64,000 nucleotides of DNA from Trochalopteron elliotii. Its lineage: Eukaryota; Chordata; Aves; Passeriformes; Leiothrichidae. Under the pieces are notes generated by a model. The model saw only the letters and a list, made by a program, of their open reading frames with translations. It did not search any database and had not been told where the DNA came from. The stretch spans positions 2,128,258 through 2,192,257 of the forward strand of contig JANPWX010020150.1 in NCBI GenBank assembly GCA_024734555.1. Direction: 5' to 3'. The position numbers and the translations under genes were made by a program. Positions 46,789-59,036 of the stretch are shown here, one piece after another (positions within the stretch are counted from its first letter, which is position 1; every line of letters starts with the position of its first letter).

Positions 46789-48836
46789 TACCTGCATTAG
46801 CAGCTCAACCCTTCACTGTTTTTGTGAGGAAGGATCATGCCAGCTCAGACTAGGTAGGAATAGCTATCAGCCAGAGTTTGTGATGAGGGCTCTATGTAAA
46901 ACTCCATTATTTAGTGTAAGCAGAGATTATTGGTCACAAATGTGGTTTATCCACATTAGCAGCAGCAGCTCTTGGTATAAAATCCACTCCTCTTACAGGC
47001 ACCATTTCTCTGGTTGATTTCCTGATGATGGATTCATGGATCTGGCCAGGAAGGCCTTCTCAGAAGGGTGAATGGAGAGGGCAGGAAGGATGTGCAGGAC
47101 ATTAACAGAGAAGGTGTTGGGGTCATTGCCTTGAGTAAACCAGAAGAGATATTCTAAGAGAGGAGAGTAAAATTAATAAAAATACTTAGAAATGGTAAAG
47201 CTCTTCACTGCCATGGGAGGTGCAAATCTGACTGAAGCAGTTTATCCAAAGTGCTCCCATACCCCTTGTACATCTGTGATTTCAGCCCCTGCAGGAAAAC
47301 CATAGGAAGGAACAAAAAATGTGCAGGGAACTCAGCAGATTTTCTCTCCTCCTTGCTCTCTGCTGTAATATCAGCATTTTCTCTATATTTTTCAGGAATA
47401 AATTACGGGTAATTCTAGGCAGCAAAATAAATTTAGTTTTCCTAGCTGCCTTCTTATCACGAAGTCTTTATCTCTGAAAGGGGTAAGAAAGTAGGAGTTA
47501 TTTCAGGAAGGCTTATCACACTGATCACAATTATTTTGCTGTTTCCTAAGTGCTCACTGCTCAGTGGTTGTATTGTTTCATCTTCAGCTGCAATAACTTT
47601 ACAGCAAGGGGCTGGATGATAATAAGGAGTGATTCCTGTATTAAGTGTATTATTTCTCAAAGTTTAAAAAGGTATATGCAATCATCCAAGTTTTCCAGGC
47701 TGCAGTAGTGATTCAGGCCTTAGCACCATTTAGCTGGATTCCTTGTGGATCCCATCCCCATGGCTCTGTGGAGAGCTGACACACACAAATGCACTTTTTT
47801 CCCCAGCTGTAGCCTAGCACCAAAAAGCTCTGCAGCCAGGTCTGGACTTGTCTCTCCCACACAGACCAAACCTGATGTTGTGATGGCATTGTGCACTGGG
47901 ATGTTCTGGAAGATGAGAAATCTTCAAACTGTGGTACTGACCACAGGCAGAATTAAAATCACCCTGTTTAGAGGAGCATCCCATGCAGGACACTCCTAGT
48001 TTCAATTAATTTGCAGCACAGACATAACCTCACAGAACTGCAGGTGGAAAAGGAGCAGATTGGTCCTGCTGTTGCAAGTCTGAGAGAACCACACCCCCAG
48101 CTCAGGCTGGGTGCATGTGGGTGAGGCTCCCATCATACAGAACCCCATTAAGCTTTCAAGAGCTGCCTGCTCTTAAGTGAACTCCCGGTGTCTGATTGCT
48201 GAGTCAAGAAAACTTCATGCCAGGCTGACTGAGATAACGTGCATATCAGGATCTCTCCCTCCCTTACTCCCTCCTCACACCTCTCCCTCACCTGAGAACA
48301 CGCTGCTCTGCTTGCTGACTCCAAGACCCTGCCCACAAGGCACTGACGCTGATTACTTTGGGATGTCCACTAGAGCTGCTCAGCTGCTTTCTTTCTCATC
48401 TCAGAAGTTTCTGATAAGCATCTGGTTCAATTGTAGCCACCACAACATCTACAGAAAAGCTTCAAACACCCAGAATAATGTATTAAATATACAGGGGATT
48501 TTTGGTGCCAGAGAGTATTGAAGATCTTGGTGAGTTCCAGCAAAAAGCCAGAGGATGCTTTGCTTGAGAGATGCAGAGGTCACCACATTCCTCAAAGCAC
48601 CCCACATTACTGCTTGGTACCCCCTTAATCCTTTGGATGAGAGAAACTGTTCTTCATTCTCTCACCACAAACAGTTTGCATCTTTCTTCTCATGGAAAAT
48701 GAGGTCACCCTGAATCATGCTGGGTCTTTCCAGAATACAGTGAGATCCACTCACAGCATGACAGGGGAACTGGGCTTATCTGTCCCCACTCGGTGATTCC
48801 TGTGGGGTCTGTTGTAGAGCAGCCTCTGTTGTAAAA

Positions 48837-48896
48837 GCACAAATATTGTGTTTGCAGGTTATCAAAAAGAGCACAAATATCATGTTTGCAGGTTAA
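48837..48896. repeat. 34-bp imperfect tandem duplication
   Basis: Two adjacent copies starting GCACAAATAT at 48,837 and 48,871, both running to TTTGCAGGTTA, with a few differences. Confidence 0.9.
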
Positions 48897-50733
48897 AGAA
48901 TGAATTTCTGCAGCAGAGCAGGAACAGATACTTTGTGAAGAATGATATCATGGTATACTTGTTTTTAGATAATCATGCAAAATCCAGGGATGAATTGTTT
49001 TTAAAAGATCCAATTCCTATTTCAGCTACTGAGGAGCTTTACTCATCACTGTAAGATGAATGTTTCATCAGTATTTATTTTAAAAGCAGTTTCTATCATT
49101 AGTCAGGATTTCAAATTGGTTTTAACCCTTTACATTTCCTGTAAAATACATATATATGCATATGAACAGACACAATTATGCTATTTAAGGCCATCACTAT
49201 ATACTGAGAACAGAGTAAACAGCTTTTTAGGCTGTTCAATGACCCAGAATTTTCCTTATAATTTATAAGAACAGATTTATTTTTCTGTCTCCAAAATCTT
49301 AATGTTGGCAAATTAGGACTCTCTCCCTGCCTAGCTAGTTACCAAGGCATAGGTTTTTAAAAGCCTCTGATATTCCAAGCCAAAATTGTGAATTTTAACT
49401 CAGAGAACTGGCAATTATCCAGGAAGTCATATAAATAGTATTTCTTACCCTTCTGCCGCAGACGCAGATTATATTTCTGACTGCAAGAACTTGAAAATAT
49501 GTGCTGGCCAGTGATTCCTGACCAGCAAATGGCTCCCATGTGCTGAGGAGGTGGTTTTTATTCTGCTTCATCTCTTTAGCTTCTTTTTCACTCTACACCA
49601 GTTTTTGTAAACTCTTGTGGGGAATTCTTTGGTGTGCACAAGGTTTTTATCACCTTAATTACTCACAGCACAGTAGGTTACTTGGTCCAAATTCCAAAGT
49701 GCAAGTCCAGGAATGACTGACCACTTTATTAACATCAATATTAAAATGTTTGCTATTAAAAGACATGAGAAAAAGAGATTATGTCAGACAATCTTTGGAC
49801 AGAAGCAGCCTCAGTTTTGTCTGATGTATAAAGGTCTGACCTGAATGTTTGCTTAACATGGAGAACAAGCTCTTCATGGTTTTCCATACATTTGGGCCTG
49901 TAAAAATTAAAAAAAAAATCAAACCCCACAATGAATTATTTGTGAAAAGGTTGCCAGGGGGACCTCCACACTTATCATGTGAATGTGTGATTCCTGCAGG
50001 TCACTATTGTTTCTCCCTTTGTTCTTGTTCAGTTCATCTGAAAAATTATGTCTGATTCTGCTATAATAGCAATTTGATGGTTTGGTTTTATTTTTCTTGG
50101 AAAACAAACAAGTTCAGAGTAGTCCGACACACTGTATAAGCTCATGGATTTTATAACAGTGTCACAGAACCTTGAACATCCATCCATACATCGGAAGCTA
50201 TTGGCTTGTAATTTGTAAAAATCAGGTGAAAGACATCCACTATTCCCACTAATCACATGAAATTCCATTATCTCCTTCAGGCATGAGGTCATTGGAACTC
50301 TAATTGTAAACTCTGCTTTGAAGGGCTGTAAGCTTCAAACCAATATCAAGAACAAAAAAGATGAAGAAGAAGGGTTGCACTTGGAGGATTTTGGCCAGGT
50401 GATATTTGTGGTACCTGTACATTCCCCCTGACTCTGCAGCCCTACAAGGGCACCCCTAAAGCCCCTCTGAGGCTGTGCTGGATATTTATCCCTGCCCTTA
50501 CATGTGCTCAGCTCCTGCATCACTGTGGCCCAATGCCTCTGAGCTGGGCATGCCATAAAATTCACAAGCAGATAACTTCGCAAATATATGGCTGAGTGTT
50601 TGGAATGGAATAATTTGCTTGGTGCCTGTCAGTGGGGTTTATGGCCAGAGTATTCCTTTGTCACAGTTTACCAGGAGCGCTCAGGAATCTTCTCATGCCC
50701 TTGCTAATACTGAACAAGTGGATGCTATCATTT

Positions 50734-50757
50734 GTTATTTATTTATTTATTTATTAC
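50734..50757. repeat. (TTTA)n microsatellite
   Basis: Five to six TTTA units. Confidence 0.88.
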
Positions 50758-51460
50758 TTTATTTTTTATTTTTGTTGGGGCAAAAATCTCTGCATAATAA
50801 GCTGAAATAAAATTTAAAATGCACAGGGGAAGAACTGTAAGTTAACTTTATTGCCCGGATTTAGTTCCAGTCCTTTGCACTGAGTGCCATTTGCATACAT
50901 CAGAGATTCCTGGACTGTGTGTGTGTCCAGGTCACTTATTCATTATTATAATTTATTTCTAGCACAGCAATACCTTGAGGCCCCAGGGAGAGGCAGTTAC
51001 ACATACATGCATATAATGAAAAGAGAGTTCTTGCCCTGAATTGCTCAGTGCAGAGCTGCCTACCTGGTACCACAGCATCCCATGCAGAGATGCCAGAGCT
51101 GCCTTTAAATGAGATGATACTTTTGTGTGGTATAGTATAATGCCATGCAGAGACACTCTCTGCTCTGGAAGCAGTGTAGTTACATGACTACAGACCTATG
51201 TCTGGGCTAAATTTGCAGTAAATAATGTATAAACTGACAGCTACAATGCTTCCAGTTTTAGTTGTCTCTGAAAGTGAATTTTTCTGTGCAGATGTGTTCT
51301 TTAAATTTGCTGCCTAAACAGAATGGGTAAAATAACAGCTAAAAGTTTAAAATTGTCACACTCAGGAGAGAATGCAGGGTTTTTTCCACTGTGGCTTTAT
51401 CTGTCAAAGTGGGATAATGTTCCTTGAGGGCATCTAAATGAACGTGTCTTCACTGAGGAA

Positions 51461-51596
51461 AAAAAACCAAAACACAAAACTACAAAAAAAAAAAAAAAAC
51501 AAAAACAAAAACCAAAAACAAACAAACAAACAAACAAACACACACACAAAAAACCCACAAAAAAAAAACCCCAAAAAAACCTACCAAAAAAAAGAA
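51461..51596. repeat. A-rich (CAAA/CA/CAAAA)n tract
   Basis: A runs, CAAA units, a short CA repeat and CCAAAAAAAC units. The frames on both strands are composition artefacts (Lys/Asn/Gln or Phe/Val/Cys strings). Confidence 0.9.
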
Positions 51597-53794
51597 GACA
51601 ACCCTCCCCACTATCAAACCCAAAACCCAAATCCAATTTTTTTAGCTTTAGTAAGTAATATATTTTAAATTCTCACACCTTGCACACAGAGGTAGACATG
51701 GCTAGAATGAATTACTCAGAGTAGTAATGAGCTTCTTAAAATGACAGATGAAAATTAATTAACCCTAGATGGTGATTTTTTTCTTTCTTTCTTTATAAAG
51801 TATTTTACTACAGGCAGGAATTAGTGCAAGGAATTCCCATGGTCTGTGCTGTGCAGGCAGTCAGATTACATTAACACAGTGGTCCCTTCTGACTCTACAG
51901 TCCATTAACTTAAGTATGAAGTTAGAGGAGAAAGGGGGATAAAACTTGGCAGTGGAAGTAATTGATTTTTTCAGGTCAGAAATGAAATCAAATCAGAACA
52001 GCAAACATCACTTAGGATCAGCATTTTTATTTATTTATTTATAATGTTCAGCAAATTGAAACAATTTACTTTGAGTATCCACATCAAACTGAGGTAATCT
52101 GATTAAATTCCTTTAAAAACATGTTTAATAAAAGCATAGGTGGAATTCCTAAAACCCAGGGGCAGATGTGAAGGGTGTCCTGGGAGAAGGGGAAGTCTGT
52201 AAGCTTTCTAGTCCCTTTGAGGAAATTATTTGTCAGCTTGATCCTCCAATCTCTTCCTTATCTATGTGTCCATATGGAATGCTTTTTTATTTTTTGTAGA
52301 TATGTAAAAATATAAGTATTACACTTTGTTTTGTGTTTCCAAGGATGTTTGAGGGCTAAATTTACAAAAGCAAGCTCAAACAACACAATGATCTTTGTTA
52401 CAAGATTTACTTTACACCATTAATGACAATATGGAGCTGCTAAACAAAAATCAGAATAAGAAATACTGTCATTAAGCATAAAAACATTGCAAGGGTCTTC
52501 AGTTTCTGATATTTTGTTCTGTTTTGGAATGAGAAAAAAAATGAAGTGTCTGAGTTTCTATGAGATGCTATTATTCTGAGCTACAAGTATTAGTTACGTC
52601 TATGTTTTATCTACTCTGACAATTCTCTGATATCTCTCTCTTTTGGGACTTTTAGCATAACAATCAATTTCAAGGGGTTTGAATCTTTCCCCATCCTCAG
52701 AATTCAGTTTTTTTCCCCAAAGGCCAGGTGTATTTGAAATGAAGATGCCAAACTAAAAATAATTAAATAAATAAGTAGAATTAACAATAAAGTACAGGTT
52801 AGTATCTTCCTTTTCCTCATGGCTAATTTTTTTTCCCCAGAGGTCATAAAAACTGCTGAAGCAATTATCATCCTGTTACATTCTGGAAGAGCATTTTTAA
52901 ATAATTTAAAAAGTAATCTGTTTTTTTAACATAATTACTATCATTATATTTTTTACATGGGAGTGAACTAAGAGATAAGTACCTTCCAAGTCAATAAATA
53001 TCCTTGCCTGAGGCCCTAGAACTTTATCTGTGAAGTGTTTATCTTACTAATCCTCCCTAGAAAAACAAAATAATTATTGCCTAATGATAGTAGATGTGAG
53101 TTTTCTGTTTCAATTGCTAAGCAGGATGTCAAAATATTTTTTCAATATTAGAGGAGCATCTCTTGAACCTGGTTGGAAATGGGAGTATAAATTGAAACAT
53201 GGGACATAAATCCACAGGTATTTTTTTTTCCTGTTGCCCACAAAATAAGTATCAACATAAGAGTTTGGCTCCCTCCATGAACCTTGCAGGAATCATTCCT
53301 TTGCTGTTAGTCAGTTGAGCCCCTGGGGAAAGAAAGATCCCATTTACTAATAAGATTTCAAGGGTCGACAAGGGAAGACTTTTCATTATAATGGTCTTGT
53401 TTTCTGAGGAATGGTTAAAGACTTCCCAAGGTGAAGTACTGAGAGATAGAATCTCTTTCTAATCTCCAGGAACTGACACTTTCTTTTATTAATATTGCTT
53501 CCCCACCATGGGCTACAACTCTAGAAAATGCACAACACATGCCTGACATTAGGCACATTTTCAAAATCCATTGATTTCCATGACATTCAGGCATGTGTCT
53601 AAGGAAAAATTATGATTCCTTGTCCCCCTTGGGAAAAGAAATTATCCACTGATTTAAACAACATCATGCTGACATATCAGTAAATAATTTAAGTTCAAGA
53701 TCCACAAAAAGGTATATAAATAATCATCTCATTCCCTGTGCATATTTCAAATTTCATTTTCAGGCCTGTTGCTATTAACAGCTACTAATCATGG
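51597..53794. other. Unique non-coding sequence, AT-rich
   Basis: No open frame of note, no gene and no repeat family recognised in about 2.2 kb. Confidence 0.5.
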
Positions 53795-53940
53795 TTTCAT
53801 AGAATAATTAAGGTCAGAAGGGACCTCTGAATATTATCCAATCTAGCCTGATACTAAATGCAGGCTTAATTAAATCAGGTTGCACAGGACCTTGCCCACT
53901 TGAGCTCTGAGTATCTCCAAGGATACCCAATGGAGTGCTG
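53795..53940 (-). mobile_element. CR1 LINE 3'-terminal fragment of an older subfamily, minus strand
   Basis: TTTCATAGAATAATTAAGGT, AGAAGGGACCTCTGAATATT, ATCAGGTTGCACAGGACCTT, GAGTATCTCCAAGGATACCC. The wording differs from the other copies (AGTATCTCCAAGGA instead of CACTTCCAGGGA), which fits a different, probably older subfamily. Confidence 0.8.
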
Positions 53941-54591
53941 TTATTAATTTTTTTTCTGTTGTTGTTGCAATTAAAATGGTATATTGCAAAGAATGAAGTA
54001 GAAGTTTAGACACTGAGCATTCTCAGTTCTGTCATCACTGCCCCTATATGAACTTTTAATCCATCCTTTAAGTGAGATCTTCTCCCCAAAGATGCAGTGA
54101 AAATTTGCTATTCAAATCAATATAACTGGAGCAAAAAAAAAAGGCATTGTGTCATCTGGAGCTGCTCAGAGGGTGCCAGCCCTAAGGCAATTGTGCACTT
54201 AGAGGTCTTCGCCTTCCCTGCTCCCTTCCAGGTAACTCTAAGGACATGATATTCTCAAACTCATGGCAAACCTCTCCTTCACAAGGAACAGAGATGAGGT
54301 GACTGATGAGTGTAAGAAAGAAAAGGCTGCAGAGGATCTTTAGGAAGTGTATAAAGGAGGAGAGGGAAACCATAAAAATGCTTGCCTGGAATACCAGTTA
54401 AAAGCAGAATACACCTAAAATCTTGAAGACAGAGATATTCATACCATTTTTTGCCATTGTATCCATTTTTCTGATGGGTGAGTGTGAGATGAAGAATTGT
54501 AAGAGAATAAGGATAGTACTGAAGGCAATCTCCCCCGATGAATTGCAGCTGTACTGATTGCCAAAGAGTGGAAACAACCTTGCCCTTAATG
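53941..54591. other. Unique non-coding sequence
   Basis: Nothing recognised upstream of the promoter-like array. Confidence 0.45.
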
Positions 54592-54720
54592 AGGTCACAG
54601 GTCCAAGGAGCATGGGTGTTATAAAAGAGTGGGTTGGCTGGCTGAGTGTCAGTTAGAGCTTGCTGGCTGTGCTGTGAGGAGGAAGGGACAAGTGGTTGTG
54701 CAAGGGACAGACAAGGTAAG
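54592..54720 (+). promoter_or_regulatory. Promoter-like array: DR1 site, TATA box and splice donor
   Basis: AGGTCA-C-AGGTCC (54,592-54,604) is a one-base-spaced direct repeat of nuclear-receptor half sites (DR1, bound by HNF4 or RXR-type receptors). It is followed by TATAAAAG at 54,620-54,627. A start about 30 bp further, near 54,650, would give a first exon ending at ACAAG|GTAAG (54,711-54,720). An AATAAA lies at 55,158-55,163. I see no long coding frame downstream, so any product would be non-coding or a transposon-derived transcript. It could also be chance or part of an unrecognised LTR. Confidence 0.3.
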
Positions 54721-55989
54721 ATACTCTACGAGGGACAAACAGGGTTGGGTGATCATGTAAGGGGTAGGAAGGAGTTAGCTGGTCCTACAGAGGAAAGACA
54801 TAGGAAAGGGTACAGAGCAGGAATCTATGTGTGGACCTGCCCATAGGGAGGGTACAGAGAAGTTCAGTGCACTAAGAGGTTGTTAATTAGCTGATGCTTG
54901 GAGCCTTCCAAGCTAATTGGTGTAAGTTGTACCTCCTCCATCAGGTGACGGCCATCAAAGGGAGATAAATCACCAGCAGGATGCTGCTGCCGGTGAGACT
55001 GAAGTACAAGGGGAAGATTCTGATCAGGAAAACAGGGGCCTTGAGGCTGATTTCCTTTCTGACTGATGGGAGTCAGTGCTAGCCAGCAGCCTGGAGAAAT
55101 AGCAACTCAGAAATTGGGGACACCAGTGGTCAGCTTCCCCAAGGAAAGTAGTTTCTAAATAAATGCTGAAAAATATGGGTGAGAAGCTGGTTTATGAAAA
55201 AGAGATTGAAGCAAAGGATTGAGAGGACAACACCTGTAAAATCTGTAAGGATTATTACAGAAACAATTCAATTGAAAGTACCTTTTTTTTTTTCTGTCCT
55301 AAAATAAACCATGTGAGAAGGGGAACTGTAGTGAACTAAAAATCACCCACTGTTCCAGGAGCCACATCAAGCACTGTCCTCATGCTCTCCTGGGCCTATC
55401 ACAGAAACCAGACACTATTTCCATTTCCTTAACTCCTACTGCTGCAGCTTTTTATAATCCCATTCTATTGTTCTGCTTCTCTCTCATCATTTTGCTCTGT
55501 GAAAAGCAGACAGGATATATTTACAGAACTTATTGTTCCTAAAGTAGCACAGGCTGTAAGTTATTCCTGAGCATCTGCTATTAGATTCTGATGGATGTCC
55601 TGAGCTGTTTGATAGAATCCCTGGGAAGTCAAAATTGAATATGCTTTTTCACCCTGTTCTGGTCCAGCATTAGCCCCAGTCTCCTCCCTTATATCTTCAT
55701 CTCCTTTCAGCTGTACTCCCTTGAATGACTCCCAGATCTGGGGTTTGGGGAGTTTGTTTGTGGGGTTTTTTTTTGGGTTTTGTTTTGTTTTTTTTTTTTT
55801 TTTTAGCTTTCTTCCCAGTTCCAAAGCAATATTTCAATTATCAAACCATGTTTTCTTCCAGAATGCTTCTCATCTCTTTCTCACAATCCTAAAAAAAACC
55901 CCTAAGATATTCAGCCCTCATAACAGCCAGTTTCTTTGCATTCAACATGAAACAGACTAAAATAAAAGAATAAATTAATTAGCACTTAC
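54721..55989. other. Unique non-coding sequence with a T-rich tract
   Basis: If the array at 54.6 kb is a promoter, this would hold its transcript, with a poly(A) signal at 55,158-55,163. A T-rich tract lies at 55,752-55,804. No protein-coding gene is recognised. Confidence 0.45.
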
Positions 55990-56108
55990 AGTCCCAGAAT
56001 TGGATCTAATGCCTGACTTAGCAAAATCCATGAGATGAGGGAAGTTAACTTCTGCAGCAATGCATATCACTGACAAAGGGTCCTCGTGCTTCAAGAACTG
56101 AACTGGCT
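55990..56108 (-). CDS. Candidate 119-nt internal exon of an unrecognised minus-strand gene
   Basis: On the minus strand a strong pyrimidine tract and acceptor (CTTTCTTTCTCATTAAAG) is followed by 119 nt and the donor ACT|GTAAGT. Only the frame that uses the first two bases to finish the previous codon is open; the other two frames have stops. It gives 39 residues starting PVQFLKHEDPLSVIC, continuing IAAEVNFPHLM and ending FAKSGIRSNSGT. So the upstream intron is phase 1 and the downstream one phase 0. An alternative acceptor 2 nt further would make the exon 117 nt, phase 0-0. The mix of charged, hydrophobic and glycine residues looks protein-like, but I do not recognise a family. The downstream phase matches the candidate exon at 1,354-1,410. 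A chance pseudo-exon remains possible. Confidence 0.42.
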
Positions 56109-58799
56109 CTTTAATGAGAAAGAAAGGAAAAAGAATAAAAACCTAATTACATCCCCACTGTAACTACAGTTGGCAATTCAACTGTATGCACAACACTCAC
56201 AAACACACAGTAAAAGACAGGGCTGCTTCTTCCTCCTACAGCATACACTCTGGCACCCAAAATCCACAGGGAGACAAGCAAAATCCAACAAGGCAGACCA
56301 GCTTTGTGTCTTGGGGCCTGGCTGGAGCATGTTCCATGCAAGCTGGGTCTTCACTGGAATTTACAGGAAATTTCTGTGCAGAGCTGTTGGCTTTGTGTAT
56401 GAGTTGCTGTATGCACTCCTTGATTCAGAGCTGAGTTTCTGGTGGTTTTTTTTGTGATGTTGACAGATCCAAAAAGACATCTGACATTAGTGTGACAAAC
56501 TGTGTGTCAAGCTGACCACCTGAGCATCTAAAATCATAATCCATTCTTCATTCCATTTTGATTCCTCTGAAGCTTCAGATTATATTTTGTGCAAATGAGC
56601 GGCAAACCCACGGCTTTAATGCTACATGAATGTTGTTAGTGTAACTTTAAAACTTATCTCAGAATTATGCCTTTCTTCCTAAAATTAATTTTCTTACATT
56701 AGGAAATATTTTTGTTTTGACATTACAGGTCTGTGTATGCTGGTAAACTAAACAGGAAGAGCAAGCATTAGTATACACTAATAAATTTAGCTCCACATGG
56801 GAAGTCAGCCATTGGTTTTGCTGAAACTGTTGGAGTCATCCTGTACAACTTGCTTTGGTCACTGCCATTTAGGGCTCTTTCAGAATTAGTACACAGCCCT
56901 TTCAGAATTAGTAATAGGAATACATCCTTTGTTGGAGAAGGAGGAAGTCCAACAGCGTGGATGCCACACATTTCATACCAACAGGTCTGAGTGGAAAAAA
57001 ACAGTCCCTCATCACATTAAAATCACTTGAATAAAACCACTGAAACCAAACTACACCAAACATCTAATAAAAAGTCATTAATATATCGACTCTGCTTGGC
57101 AACTTCTTCAAACACCACCACATATAATCCAATATGTAGCTGCTTATCCTGATTAGCAGAGGACATGTTCAAAATGTAGAAGTACCATCAAGCAAGCTAC
57201 TGAATGAGGCAATTCTGATGTATCTATCCCTGCAGAAGTAAGAAAACTCTGTTGGAGGCAGTATCTGTTGGCAGGTGGTGAAGAGAACAGGAGAGTTAAA
57301 AGGAAAAGGAAAGATTAAGCCATAATCAGTGAGAAAGTTTCCGTAGTAGAAAATCAAGGCACTGCTTTGCATGGTTCCATTCTGTCTGGGTTGTTCAGGT
57401 TGGCATTAAACAATATAAGATTAAGCACTTGTCAGATGAACTAATGAGTTTTGGATTGATTTCTGTCTTCTGCAATGCTACTAGCATTTTTGACAGTTAT
57501 GATTTATAGGGCATTCTTTGGGCCTGTTCATGAGAAAAGCTGTTTATTTTGGTTGATGGACAGGGTTTCTAATGTTCCCAGTGGAGTGTGCAGATGGCAG
57601 GAAGGACAGTAATCTTTAAGACCATCTCTCAGTGTCTAGGGTATGTCTCTTATAAATTTGTAATCAAGATCTCAAGAAACTAATGTGGGCAGGCTTCCTC
57701 TGAAATTGTTTTTGCGACCTTTGGCCAGCATAATGCTCCCTGAAAAATGTATGTCTGGTACTTTTGCTGTTTAGTAAATGGAGCTTGTATAGGCAATCAA
57801 GAAACTATACTTTCCTTTTTAACTGATGTGACATATATACACAGAGTTTTGCACATTTACAGTTCTATTCCCTCTGGCTTAGGAGCCTTTTTTTTTTGGT
57901 ACATTTTATGTCTATGGATATTTAGGGCACTGGTAGACTTAAAGAAAAAAAAAAAAGGCAGTCAGACAGTGTTGGAAACTCAATAGAATTTCTAAGGCGT
58001 GGAGATAACAAATCTAAGCAGTTGCAGTGCTGAATAATTTTTATTCTCATCTGCTGTTCTTGTCATTGATTGCTGTTTTTTTCTATTTGTCTTGCTCATA
58101 ATTAGATTGTACAGTCTTGGAATGTAGGCCTGGTCTAAGCTGATATGGCTGCATCAGCTGAAATAAAAGTTGCACCAATGCAGGGAAAACATGGGCCTGT
58201 CTGCTGTCACTTTCTTACTTCGAAAACTAAATAATCAGTTTTTAAAGAGGTTCTAAAATACAGTAAGTAACACTCATATAAGCATCTCCTGAAAGCTTCA
58301 GAGGGGAAGAATGATTGTGGCATGAGTTTAGACATCTAGGATGGACTGTTTCCAAAGCTGTCAGGTGATGAATGTTGATGACATCATGCTGAGATGATCC
58401 TACAATTCGACTCAAATTCCAGTCCTGCACAGGTTGGCTGTCAAAAATCTGACTTCCTAGCACTAGGAATTTAGGAAGTTTGATTTTTGGAGAATGTAAA
58501 CTGCTGGCATATTAAACTTTAGGTTTAAAAGTTTGAAGCCTTTGACCTGTTCAGTTACTCAGATCCTTTTGGTCTCTTGAGTCCTACTACTAGTCCCAAA
58601 GATGGGGTATTTTTTTCCCCCTCCCTATAGCAGTGTATCTGAATAAACTAGGCCATTCCCTGTACCAGCCAAACTGCTTGTAGGTAAGGAGATACCTGCA
58701 GTCTTGTTTTTCAGAGTTCTCAAGGATTCGTCAAGGCTATGGGAGCAACAACAGGTCTAAAAATAATGAACAAGATCCTGGGAAAGTGTCTACAAGAAA
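56109..58799. other. Unique non-coding sequence
   Basis: No gene recognised. It contains a 22-bp tandem duplication (TTTCAGAATTAGTA units at 56,878 and 56,900). Frames at 56,147-56,457 overlap on both strands without support. Confidence 0.45.
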
Positions 58800-59036
58800 T
58801 AGAAGACACACAGTGTGGTGATGGACGCTTGACCAATTAGGTGCCCTGAAGGTTGTGTGCCTGTCTGATGGACAAGTGACTTAGCCAATTGAGAGACTCC
58901 TGTATGCGTGAACAATAGTGCTAGAAACTATAACGGTGGCTTTATGTAAACAATAAATGGCTTCTCTTGGAATCATATTGATTCGTTTATTTCAGTAGCC
59001 CATTTTCCTCCTGCACCTCCATTTCTCAAGTGTGCA
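58800..59036 (+). mobile_element. LTR-like element, plus strand, boundaries approximate
   Basis: In order on the plus strand: two CCAAT boxes (58,833-58,837 and 58,885-58,889), TATAA (58,929-58,933), AATAAA (58,952-58,957) and about 80 bp of U5-like sequence. This is the order and close spacing of a compact retroviral LTR. The TGATGGACG and TAGCCAATT blocks resemble the 31.7 kb element. I could not find a target duplication. The left end could lie further upstream, near a TGTAGG at 58,679. No retroviral coding sequence is attached. Confidence 0.5.

Larger units (their letters stand above)
46789..51460. other. Unique non-coding sequence
   Basis: About 4.7 kb with no gene recognised. It contains a 34-bp imperfect tandem duplication at 48,837-48,896 (GCACAAATAT...TTTGCAGGTT units) and a short TTTA repeat at 50,734-50,757. 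Open frames up to 114 codons have no domain. Confidence 0.45.

Noticed and set aside
51397..51668. Frames on both strands across an A-rich tract
   Set aside because: Translated low-complexity sequence (Lys/Asn/Thr or Phe/Val/Cys runs).
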